Made by a program: the position numbers and the translations under genes. From Tenggerimyces flavus (GTDB lineage: Bacteria > Actinomycetota > Actinomycetes > Propionibacteriales > Actinopolymorphaceae), in the NCBI RefSeq assembly GCF_016907715.1, contig NZ_JAFBCM010000001.1, forward strand, positions 992,001 to 1,056,000: a stretch of 64,000 nucleotides of DNA, read 5' to 3'. Numbering within the stretch: the first letter of the stretch is position 1; every line of letters starts with the position of its first letter. The notes under the pieces are model-generated. The model worked only from the letters and a program-made list of their open reading frames with translations, was not told the origin of the DNA and searched no databases. Positions 31,217 to 38,667 of the stretch are shown here, piece by piece.

Positions 31217-31998
31217 CGCGTGCCGCGTGCGTAGATGACACCGGCGTCGAGGACCTCTGCTTCGTTGCCGGCCAGGTGGTCGGCAAGCGCGTTGCCGTAG
31301 TCGCGCTGGAACGTGGTGCGCTGAGCGTCGGTGAGGCTCGCCATGGCGTCCCGGTGGGGGCCGTCGACGTGCACGTCCCAGGCCCTGGTGAGGTCGTAGG
31401 CATCGAAGCGGACGGTCTCGACGACGGGCTCGAGCGGCTCGAAGCCCGCCTCGCTCAGCGCGTCGGCGCAGCGCTCGACCGTGCCCAGTCGCTCGGCGGG
31501 ATCAGGGAGCGCGAGTCCGTACGTACGTCCGAGGTCTCGGAACAGCCGAGCGGCGAACGGGTGACCCCTCCGCATCGTGGAGAACGCGACGACTCCGGCC
31601 GGCGCCAGGAGTCGGTGCCACTCGCGCAGGGCGGTGTCGACGGGGAGATAGAGCAGCCCCGCCGAGCACAGGACGCGGTCGAACGACCCGTCGGCGAGCG
31701 CCGGGAGCGAGCTGGTATCGGACTCGACGAACTCGACGTTCGGCACGCCCGCCGCTCGAGCTCGGGTGAGCATCGCGGGAGAGAGGTCGACGCCGACGAT
31801 CCGCCCGGCGTCCCCGACGACGCGAGCCGCCGCGAAGGCAGCGTGCCCGGTGCCGGTGGCAGCGTCGAGTACGCGCATCCCCGGCTCGAGGCCGGCGACC
31901 TCGACGAGTCGCTCGGCATAGCGGACATGCCACGCATCCCGGTCGTACGTCGCGGCACGCTTCTCGAAGCCCGCCGTGCGGGCTTTCGCCGGCTCCAT
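31213..31998 (-). CDS. Class I SAM-dependent methyltransferase
   Basis: 261 aa. Motif [17 protein letters not shown], motif [11 protein letters not shown] and the acidic [10 protein letters not shown] segment define a UbiE/COQ5-like methyltransferase. The substrate cannot be inferred. ATG 31998 is chosen because GGGAGGGA lies directly upstream; longer starts would run antisense to the FemX-like gene. Single gene between two opposite-strand genes. Confidence 0.9.
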   Translation of the reverse strand: MEPAKARTAGFEKRAATYDRDAWHVRYAERLVEVAGLEPGMRVLDAATGTGHAAFAAARVVGDAGRIVGVDLSPAMLTRARAAGVPNVEFVESDTSSLPALADGSFDRVLCSAGLLYLPVDTALREWHRLLAPAGVVAFSTMRRGHPFAARLFRDLGRTYGLALPDPAERLGTVERCADALSEAGFEPLEPVVETVRFDAYDLTRAWDVHVDGPHRDAMASLTDAQRTTFQRDYGNALADHLAGNEAEVLDAGVIYARGTR

Positions 31999-32059
31999 GG
32001 TCCCTCCCGGGGCTAGACCCGATCTGCCTTGATCCACGTGTGCGGGTAGCCTCGCGGGC

Positions 32060-33187
32060 GTGGCACTCCGGGTCAGAACGATTACCGCCGACGAGCATCT
32101 CGCGTTTCTCGCGACTTCGCCCGCCAGCTTCCTCCAGACGCCTGCGTGGGGTGAGGTCAAGCGGGAGTGGCGCGCGGAGTCGGTGGGGTGGTTCGACGAG
32201 GCGAACGCTGACGAACTGCTCGGTGCGGGGCTGGTGCTGTACCGGCGGCTGCCCAAGATGCGCCGCTCGCTCGCGTACCTCCCGGAAGGCCCTGCGATCG
32301 ACTGGTCCGACCCTGATCTCGGCCGCTGGCTGACCCCGCTCGCCGAGCACGCCACGAAGCAGGGCGCGTTCGGCATCCGGATGGGCCCGCCTGTCGTCAC
32401 GCGGCGCTGGTCGACGCCGGTGATCAAGGCGGCGCTGGCGACCGGCGACACGACGCGGCTCGGCGACGTCCCTCCGACCGAGGAGGGCAAGACCGGCCAG
32501 GAGGTCGTCGAGCAGCTGCGTACGCTCGGCTGGCGCGCGCCGGCGGAACGAGCCGGCGGGTTCGCGGCGGGCCAGCCGCGGTACGTCTTCCAGCTCCCGT
32601 TGAAGAATCGCGACGAGGCCGACATTCTCGCCGGCATGAACCAGCTCTGGCGGCGCAACATCAAGAAGGCCGCGAAGTCTGGTGTCGAGGTCCGCCAGGG
32701 CACGCCCGAGGATCTGCCGGCGTTCCACGCGCTGTACGTCGAGACCGCGCGCCGCGACCACTTCACGCCGCGCCCGCTCGCGTACTTCCAGCTGATGCTC
32801 CGTTCGCTGCTCGCCGAGGATCCGGACCGCATCCACCTCTATCTCGCTTACCACGAAGGCGATCTGGTCGCCGCGACGACGTGGGTGAAGGTCAACGGGC
32901 ACGTCTGGTACTCCTACGGCGCCTCCTCGACCGCCAAGCGCGACGTCCGCGGCTCCAACGCGATCCAGTGGCGGATGATCAGCGACGCGCTCGAGCACGG
33001 CGCGGACGTCTACGACCTGCGCGGAATCACCGACACGCTTGACGATTCCGACCCGCACGTGGGGCTGATCCAGTTCAAGCTCGGCACCGGCGGCGAGGCG
33101 ATCGAGTACGTCGGCGAGTGGGACCTGCCGATCTCGAAGCTGCTGTACGGCGCGTTCGACCTGTACATGCGCCGCCGGGGAGGCTGA
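32060..33187 (+). CDS. FemX/FemAB-family peptidoglycan aminoacyltransferase
   Basis: 375 aa. Two GNAT-like subdomains of the FemABX fold, with SFLQTPAWGEVKREW near the start and NQLWRRNIKKAAKSGVEV, plus the C-terminal DVYDLRGITDTLDDSDPHVGLIQFKLGTGG that closes the active site. Such enzymes add the first interpeptide residue (Gly in organisms with LL-DAP) to lipid II from aminoacyl-tRNA. GTG 32060 lies 7 nt after TAGCCT (32047-32052): likely leaderless. The following alanine-racemase-like gene starts 2 bp after its stop. Confidence 0.9.
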   Translation: MALRVRTITADEHLAFLATSPASFLQTPAWGEVKREWRAESVGWFDEANADELLGAGLVLYRRLPKMRRSLAYLPEGPAIDWSDPDLGRWLTPLAEHATKQGAFGIRMGPPVVTRRWSTPVIKAALATGDTTRLGDVPPTEEGKTGQEVVEQLRTLGWRAPAERAGGFAAGQPRYVFQLPLKNRDEADILAGMNQLWRRNIKKAAKSGVEVRQGTPEDLPAFHALYVETARRDHFTPRPLAYFQLMLRSLLAEDPDRIHLYLAYHEGDLVAATTWVKVNGHVWYSYGASSTAKRDVRGSNAIQWRMISDALEHGADVYDLRGITDTLDDSDPHVGLIQFKLGTGGEAIEYVGEWDLPISKLLYGAFDLYMRRRGG

Positions 33188-33189
33188 CC

Positions 33190-34227
33190 GTGCCGCTCAC
33201 GTTGTACGTCGACGGCGACAGGTGGCGCGCGCATCAGCGTTCGGTCGTCGCGTCGTTCCCGGGGATCGTGCCTGTGTGTAAGGGGAACGGGTACGGGTTC
33301 GGCAACGCGCGGCTCGCGGCCGAGGCGCAGGCGTTGGGTGCGGACCTGATCGCGGTCGGCACGTACGAGGAGGTGCCCGCGGCGGCCGAGGTCTTCGACG
33401 GCGAGATCCTCGTGCTCTCGCCGTGGCGGCCGTTCGTCGAGATCGCGGACAAGCATCCGGTGATCCACACCGCCAGCCGTTTGGCGGACCTCGAGGCGCT
33501 CGCCGAGCCCACTGGGCCGAAGCCGCGGGTGATCATCGAGCTGCTCACGTCGATGCGCCGGCACGGGATTCCCGCCGCGGAGCTCGACCAGATCGCTCCG
33601 CTGCTCGATGGTGTGGATTCGCTCGGTTGGGCGTTGCACCTGCCGTTGACCACCGCGGGTGCGCACGGCGCGGAGGTCGAGCGGTGGATCGGGCTTCTGC
33701 GCGCCGCCGGACTGCCGTTGGAACGGCTGTTCGTCTCGCATGTGACGAGCGCCGAGCTCGCCTCGCTGTCTGCCAAGCACCCCGAGCTGACGATCCGGCC
33801 GCGCATCGGCACCGCGCTGTGGCTGAAGAAGGACCAGCTGTACCGCGCGCAGGCCCACGTCCTCGACGTGCACCCGGTCAAGCGCGGCGATCGCTTCGGC
33901 TACCGCCAGCGCCGCGTGCCCGGCGACGGATCGATCGTCGTCGTGGCCGGCGGCACGGCGAACGGCATCGCGCTCGAAGCCCCCAGCCACGTCGCCGACC
34001 TGCGCACCCGCGCGAAGGTCCTCGCCGCCAGCGGCCTCGAAGCCGCCGGCCGCGCCCTGTCGCCATACACGATCGCCGGCCGCCGACGCTGGTTCGCCGA
34101 GCCGCCTCATCAGCAGGTCAGCATGATCTTCGTCCCCAGCAACATCGCCGTGCCGGCCGTGGGAGACGAGCTCGACGTGAACGTCGGCATGACGCTGACC
34201 ACATTCGACCGGATCGTGTTCAGTTAG
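33190..34227 (+). CDS. Alanine racemase-like PLP protein (N-terminal racemase fold)
   Basis: 345 aa. The PLP-binding Lys is Lys31 in PVCKGNGYGFG, as in fold-type III racemases. The C-terminal half ends in VPSNIAVPAVGDELDVNVGMTLTTFDRI; the typical Tyr-containing second active-site motif of alanine racemase is not evident. It starts at GTG 33190, 2 bp after the FemX-like gene, so the pair is cotranscribed. Such pairs are conserved in actinomycetes, suggesting a role in peptidoglycan or amino-acid supply; the substrate is unknown. A mobile-element-like sequence begins at its stop codon. Confidence 0.85.
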   Translation: MPLTLYVDGDRWRAHQRSVVASFPGIVPVCKGNGYGFGNARLAAEAQALGADLIAVGTYEEVPAAAEVFDGEILVLSPWRPFVEIADKHPVIHTASRLADLEALAEPTGPKPRVIIELLTSMRRHGIPAAELDQIAPLLDGVDSLGWALHLPLTTAGAHGAEVERWIGLLRAAGLPLERLFVSHVTSAELASLSAKHPELTIRPRIGTALWLKKDQLYRAQAHVLDVHPVKRGDRFGYRQRRVPGDGSIVVVAGGTANGIALEAPSHVADLRTRAKVLAASGLEAAGRALSPYTIAGRRRWFAEPPHQQVSMIFVPSNIAVPAVGDELDVNVGMTLTTFDRIVFS

Positions 34228-34403
34228 GTCGTGTCTGGCAAATAGCGCCGGTCATCGCGCGTAGCGCGATGGCGCGCGGCGCCCCGCGCCCGGCTGGGCG
34301 TGGTGCAGGAGGAATTCATATTGGTTATATGGGTGACGAGGTGCACCGCGGCCAGGCGGGATGTGGGGTGTCGCGCGCCAGGCGATCTTTGACAGACACG
34401 GCC
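34227..34403. mobile_element. MITE-like element with terminal inverted repeats
   Basis: GGTCGTGTCTGGCAAA (34227-34242) and TTTGACAGACACGGCC (34388-34403) are inverted repeats matching at 14 of 16 positions; similarity extends inward to about 22 bp with four mismatches. The flanks TTAG and CTAG could be a target duplication. The 177-bp interior has no transposase. The element begins at the stop codon of the racemase-like gene. Repeats with a GTGTCTG core resemble IS5-type ends; the family assignment is inference. Confidence 0.6.
34253..34271 (+). terminator. Hairpin inside the MITE-like element
   Basis: Perfect 8-bp stem CATCGCGC / GCGCGATG with loop GTA, 26 bp past the racemase-like stop codon. 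It could now serve as terminator for the femX-racemase operon. Confidence 0.6.
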
Positions 34404-34447
34404 TAGCCTCGGGATCTCAGATGTTGGTGGGCGAAACTGGCCTGTGA

Positions 34448-34467
34448 AGGACAGAAGTGCCTGTCCT
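34448..34467. other. Hairpin of unknown role in the 34.2-34.7 kb non-coding stretch
   Basis: Perfect 7-bp stem AGGACAG / CTGTCCT with a 6-nt loop AAGTGC. It lies between the MITE-like element and the dispersed repeat; no gene is supported between 34228 and 34667. Confidence 0.45.
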
Positions 34468-34564
34468 GCTGGGGAGACTGGGCGTGCGACGTCTCAAGCG
34501 ATCCGAGCGGGATGGCACTCCGTAGGTGAAGCGTCGTGGTCGCCTTACCCGGCCAGCTGCCCCC

Positions 34565-34621
34565 TTACCTGGCGTCCACCCCACGTAAAGCGGCCAATGA
34601 TCATGTAAACATGATCGTTGG
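34565..34621. repeat. Dispersed hairpin repeat, copy 1
   Basis: TTACCTGGCG (34565-34574) is followed by a 36-bp segment (34581-34616) that matches copy 2 at 47618-47653 with two differences. The segment carries CCAATGATCATG-TAAA-CATGATCGTTGG, a 12-bp stem with one G-U pair (34594-34621). Its AT-rich centre contrasts with the surrounding DNA. Copy 1 lacks about 20 bp present in copy 2. Confidence 0.75.
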
Positions 34622-34667
34622 GCCCAGCGCGGACCGGGCGAACCCACCGCCAGATGAAAGATCGAGG

Positions 34668-35160
34668 CTAGAGCAGCTCGAACTCCCACACCACCACAAC
34701 CGGCGTCCCCGCGATCGCCCTGCTCACCGTCTCGCCATACGGCAACCCGCGCGGCCACGGCAGCGGCTCGCACAGCGGGCGCGCAAGGACCCTCGCATCG
34801 CCGGACCTGCGAATCCCGCGGGAGTGCCGCCAGGTCATACGAGGTCAGGTGCACTCCAGAAATACCGCCTGCGCCAAGGTCAACGCGCAGACGACCGAGT
34901 CGAATCGCTCGTCAGGGAAGAGCAAACGCGCCGGCGACCGCGACCGCACTGCCTCGAGCATCTCCGGCGACGAGTCGACCCCAGCCACCTGATGCATAGC
35001 CGATGCCCGGCCGAGGCGAGGAAGGACGCGTGCCGGCAGCGCACCGAGAATCTCCTGCACCACCGGCTGTTCCACGTCGATCATCTGGTTGCCCGGCGCG
35101 TCGTACGTCGGCGCCCAGGCCCGGTACCCCTCGACGGTCGTGAGCGGCTCGACCTCTACC
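34668..35160 (-). pseudogene. SAM-dependent methyltransferase remnant
   Basis: The minus strand encodes TVEGYRAWAPTYDAPGNQMIDVEQ, then HQVAGVDSSPEMLEAVRS and PDERFDSVVCALTLAQ, all typical of a small methyltransferase family. Motif I (the Gly-rich SAM loop) is missing, with an abrupt jump after EILGALPARV; a stop follows at 34845; and the family's C-terminus (AGTPVVVVWEFELL, ending TAG at 34668) lies in a separate frame. No start codon is seen at the proper N-terminus. These deletions and frameshifts make it a pseudogene. Confidence 0.75.
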
Positions 35161-35196
35161 GCCGAGCCGGCCGCGGCAGGATCGGCCAGCCCGGCG

Positions 35197-35901
35197 TCAC
35201 GACAGCGGGCGGATCCAGCCCACGGGGGTGCTCTGGTAGCGCTGGCCCATCGGGTTGTCCGACAGCACCGACAGGAGCTCGGCGGCGGGCAACCCGCCGC
35301 GGGAGACGGCACGGATGCTGCCGCTGCGGTCGTTGACGTCCACGATCGCGACCGGCGTGCCGAGCTGGGACTCCAGCTCGGTCACGAGCTCCAAGGCCTG
35401 CGTCTCCGCCAACCGTGGCAGCAGGGTCTGGGCGTAGCGGCCGTGCATCCCGTCCAGGTCGCGTGCCTCGGGGCCGGCGATCTTGTAGAACGTTCCGCGC
35501 ACGCCGAACGGACGCGTCACGCCAGCGGCCACGCAGGCGAACAGGAAGCGGGGCATGCCGATCCGGTTCGCGACGAACTGCCAGCGGGTTGGCACGTTCT
35601 GGGAGACGTCGTCGCCCAGCGGGCGAACGAACTTCGCCGCGACCTTCGCGATCCGGCCGACCTTCACCGTCGACGCGTCGACGGTCGCACCCGCCGCCAC
35701 GATCGCCACCTTCTCGGTGACGAACGCCGTCCCGGCTCCTGACTCCAACCGCGACCCCAAAGCCTGCCGGAAGACCGAGGCGAGATCGGTCGGTCCCTCG
35801 AACCAAGGCGTACGAGCGAGCACTCGCTGGTAGTCGCGGCCGCCCCGGGTGACGGTCTCGTCGATCGTCACCTCGTACACGTTCGCCACCTGGTCCGACA
35901 T
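35197..35901 (-). CDS. CofE-like (F420-0:gamma-glutamyl ligase family) protein
   Basis: 234 aa. Segments GTAFVTEKVAIVAAGATVDASTV, FVRPLGDDVSQNVPTRWQFVANRIG and ALELVTELESQLGTPVAIVDVNDRSGSIR resemble stand-alone proteins annotated as coenzyme F420-0:L-glutamate ligase-like. CofE itself adds glutamates to F420-0; this shorter, divergent branch may use another substrate. It lacks the usual neighbours cofC/fbiA. ATG 35901 is the first start in the frame. Its stop lies 36 bp upstream of the methyltransferase remnant. Confidence 0.65.
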   Translation of the reverse strand: MSDQVANVYEVTIDETVTRGGRDYQRVLARTPWFEGPTDLASVFRQALGSRLESGAGTAFVTEKVAIVAAGATVDASTVKVGRIAKVAAKFVRPLGDDVSQNVPTRWQFVANRIGMPRFLFACVAAGVTRPFGVRGTFYKIAGPEARDLDGMHGRYAQTLLPRLAETQALELVTELESQLGTPVAIVDVNDRSGSIRAVSRGGLPAAELLSVLSDNPMGQRYQSTPVGWIRPLS

Positions 35902-35946
35902 CCCGCTCCCTCACAGCTCTCGGCGGCAGTCACGATACCCGCGCGG

Positions 35947-37143
35947 TTACCCGGCCCACTTTCCGGTCAGGTACGCCGCCGCCCACAACCCGCATAACGG
36001 CAACGAGATCACCAGGTACGCGCGCCAGACCCACTTCCGCCGGGTCGAGATCGCGGCCAGCAACATCCACAACGGGAACCAGATCAGCAACGCGCGCGGC
36101 ACGGAGAAGAACCAGTACGAGGTCGCGAACGCCGCCACCTGGATGCCGACCCAGGTCGCCTCGCCCCACCGCTTCCACGCCAGCAACGCGATCGTCAACA
36201 CGACGCCGACCAGCACCGCGACGAGCTCGGCCCGGTACATCCACTCGAAGTTCGCCTGCACCGACCCCGGCACCTCGAACTGGGTCTTGCCGATCGCGAC
36301 GTTCCAGGTGTTGACGAACGAGTCGATCGGATTGGTGAAGCCGCGGTACCAACCCTTCGACTGCGCGTGGTACCAGGCCAGCCAGTCGCCCGTCGCCGAC
36401 TTCAGATAGACCATGTACGCCAGCACGGGGATCGTCGGGAGCGCCAGCCACAACCCCTGCAGCCACGATCGACGCCGGCCGGACGTGAGGAACTCCACGC
36501 CCAACGCGATGATCAGGAAGATCCCCGACACCCGGACGGTCGACGCGCCCGCCGCGAGCAACGCGGCTGGGAGCCAGCGCCCCTGGCGCGCGCACAACCA
36601 GGCCGGGATCGCGAAGCCGAGGAACAGAGCCTCCGTGTACGGCGCGGCGAGGAAGATCGCCGGCGGCGCGATCATCCACGCGAGCGCCGCCATCCGCCCC
36701 GCACCGGCGCCGAACTCCGACTCGGCCAACCGGGCCAGCGCCACGGCCGCGACTCCGCCGGCGACCAACGACACCAACAGACCGACGAGCATCGTCGGCA
36801 GCCCGATCGCGTGCCCGGCGCCGAGGACCATCGGCAGGCCAGGAAAAAACGCCTCCAACTGCGACGCCCCACCGAAGTAGCCCTTGGTCGCGATGCTCTC
36901 GAAGTGCAGCACGTCCCACTGCCGCCATCGGTCCAGCCAGGCGGCCGGCGCGGTGTCGCCGGCGAACAGCCAAGGCGCGCTCACCGAGATCACGAACACG
37001 CCGAGCCGAGTCAGCACCCACCAGCCGAGCACCTCGACGTCGAGGGGACGGAGCCGGGTGGCGACGATGATCCGGTCGAGGAGCGGCAGCGGCGCGGCCT
37101 CGACCGTGTCCTCGGCGGGATCGTCCACCCGGCGGGTCGTCAT
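35947..37143 (-). CDS. PIG-V-like polytopic mannosyltransferase
   Basis: 398 aa with about nine to ten hydrophobic helices. The luminal-type motif WRQWDVLHFESIATKGY followed by LEAFFPGLPMV matches PIG-V/GT-C enzymes, in which the Asp acts with a polyprenyl-phosphate-mannose donor. It is likely to glycosylate an envelope lipid or protein. Its start overlaps the stop of the preceding GT87-like gene (ATGA at 37140-37143), so the two are translationally coupled. Confidence 0.85.
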   Translation of the reverse strand: MTTRRVDDPAEDTVEAAPLPLLDRIIVATRLRPLDVEVLGWWVLTRLGVFVISVSAPWLFAGDTAPAAWLDRWRQWDVLHFESIATKGYFGGASQLEAFFPGLPMVLGAGHAIGLPTMLVGLLVSLVAGGVAAVALARLAESEFGAGAGRMAALAWMIAPPAIFLAAPYTEALFLGFAIPAWLCARQGRWLPAALLAAGASTVRVSGIFLIIALGVEFLTSGRRRSWLQGLWLALPTIPVLAYMVYLKSATGDWLAWYHAQSKGWYRGFTNPIDSFVNTWNVAIGKTQFEVPGSVQANFEWMYRAELVAVLVGVVLTIALLAWKRWGEATWVGIQVAAFATSYWFFSVPRALLIWFPLWMLLAAISTRRKWVWRAYLVISLPLCGLWAAAYLTGKWAG

Positions 37144-38573
37144 GCGACGGCGCCCTCTCGTACGCGGGCCTGCCGCGCCCGATTCAGCCGGCGCACCCAG
37201 GCCTTGTCCGGCGCGTGGTCGAACGATCCGCCGCCGGGGTCGTCGCTGACGCCGTCACGCCGGAGCGGGTCGTGGACCGGGTGCAGGATGTCGCGGATCA
37301 CCATCACGGCCAAGTACACCAGGGCGCCGAGCCGGGCGAGAACCGCGAGCCAGTACAGGCGATCCGGCGCGTTCGGCGCGGCCGGCGCGAGTTGCTGCCC
37401 GATGTGCAGCCAGATCGCCGCCCAGTAGAAGACCTCAGCGGACTGCCAGATCAGCCAGTCGCGCCAGCGGGGCCTGGCGAGCGCGAGGAGAGGCAGCAGC
37501 CACAACGCGTACTGCGGCGCCAGCACCTTGCCGAAGATCAGGAACGCGACGACGGTGAGGAACGCGAGCTGCGCCAGCCGCGGCCGGCGCTGCGCCCGGA
37601 GCGCGAGGATGCCAATGCCCAAGCAGGCAAGGCCGAACAGGACCCACGAGATCACGTTGAGGTGCGAGATCCGGTTGCCGGACAGCGCGAACACGTACCA
37701 GAGCGAGCCGTAGTCGGCGCCGCGCGACAGGGTGAACGACCAGTAGTGCAGCCAGCTCTGGGTGGCGAGCAGCATGATCGGCAGGTTGACGATCAACCAG
37801 GTCGCGAGCCCCGCCAGCAAGGTACCGAGCCAGATCCGTACCTGGCCGGACCGCACCGCGAGCACCAACAACGGCCCGAACAGCAGCAGGGGAAAGAAGT
37901 TCGCCGCCACGCCGAGCCCGAGCAGACAGCCGGCGAGCATCGGATGTCGGCGCGACCAGGCGAGCAACGCCAACGCGGTCAGCCCGATCGCGACCAGGTC
38001 CCAGTTGATCGTGGCGGACAGCGCGAGGACGGGCGCCGCGGCGACGAACAGTCCGTCGTACGGCCGGTCCGGCACCACCTTGCTCACCGCCCACACGGTG
38101 AGCAGCCCGAGCAGGAACATGACGACCACGTTCACGTCGAAGAACAGCACGCCGTCGCGTACGGCGTCACCGCTCCCGAGCCAGTGCGTGAGGGTCGCGC
38201 CGAGCTGCATGATCGCGCCGGTGAGCACCGGGTACTCGAGGACCGGATAGTTGCCGCGGTCGAGGTAGGCGATGTTGCCCTGCGAGAAGCCGCGCTCGCG
38301 GTACAGGTGCGCCATGTCGCTGTAGCAAAGATGGGTGAACGACACCTGCGACTGACGCGACCAGCCCTCGTCGTGGCAGGGCGCCTTCTGCACCAGGCCG
38401 ATCACGAACATCGCGGTGGTGACCAGGAACATCACCACGATCGGCGACCAGCGGGAGACACCGATCCGCGCGTGCACCCCGATCGGACCGCCCAGCCAGG
38501 ACGTCGCCATCCGGGCGATCGGGTCCTCACGCGACTGGCTCGTGTTCAGGACCGTGCCCAGCTTGCTGAGCAC
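37140..38573 (-). CDS. GT87/DUF2029-type polytopic glycosyltransferase
   Basis: 477 aa, about ten to twelve hydrophobic helices. The early loop PCHDEGWSRQSQVSFTHLCYSDMAHLYRERG is typical for the actinobacterial GT87 protein encoded beside the PBP gene (cf. the gene after ponA1 in mycobacteria). Members use polyprenyl-phosphate-mannose. GTG 38573 is preferred because AAGGG lies 6 nt upstream; GTG 38594 is an alternative. It is 94 bp downstream of the PBP gene on the same strand. Confidence 0.88.
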   Translation of the reverse strand: MLSKLGTVLNTSQSREDPIARMATSWLGGPIGVHARIGVSRWSPIVVMFLVTTAMFVIGLVQKAPCHDEGWSRQSQVSFTHLCYSDMAHLYRERGFSQGNIAYLDRGNYPVLEYPVLTGAIMQLGATLTHWLGSGDAVRDGVLFFDVNVVVMFLLGLLTVWAVSKVVPDRPYDGLFVAAAPVLALSATINWDLVAIGLTALALLAWSRRHPMLAGCLLGLGVAANFFPLLLFGPLLVLAVRSGQVRIWLGTLLAGLATWLIVNLPIMLLATQSWLHYWSFTLSRGADYGSLWYVFALSGNRISHLNVISWVLFGLACLGIGILALRAQRRPRLAQLAFLTVVAFLIFGKVLAPQYALWLLPLLALARPRWRDWLIWQSAEVFYWAAIWLHIGQQLAPAAPNAPDRLYWLAVLARLGALVYLAVMVIRDILHPVHDPLRRDGVSDDPGGGSFDHAPDKAWVRRLNRARQARVREGAVA

Positions 38574-38667
38574 GGTTCGCCCTTCACTACCCACTCACAC
38601 GCCCCCAAGCCATCAGCCTGCTCCCCCGGATCGAGGGACCAATGCTGCCGTACGGCCCTCGGCAACG

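Noticed and set aside
34321-34392. Short TTG ORF with AGGAGGA in front, inside the MITE-like element
   Set aside because: About 23 codons, no homology, and inside a non-coding mobile-type element.
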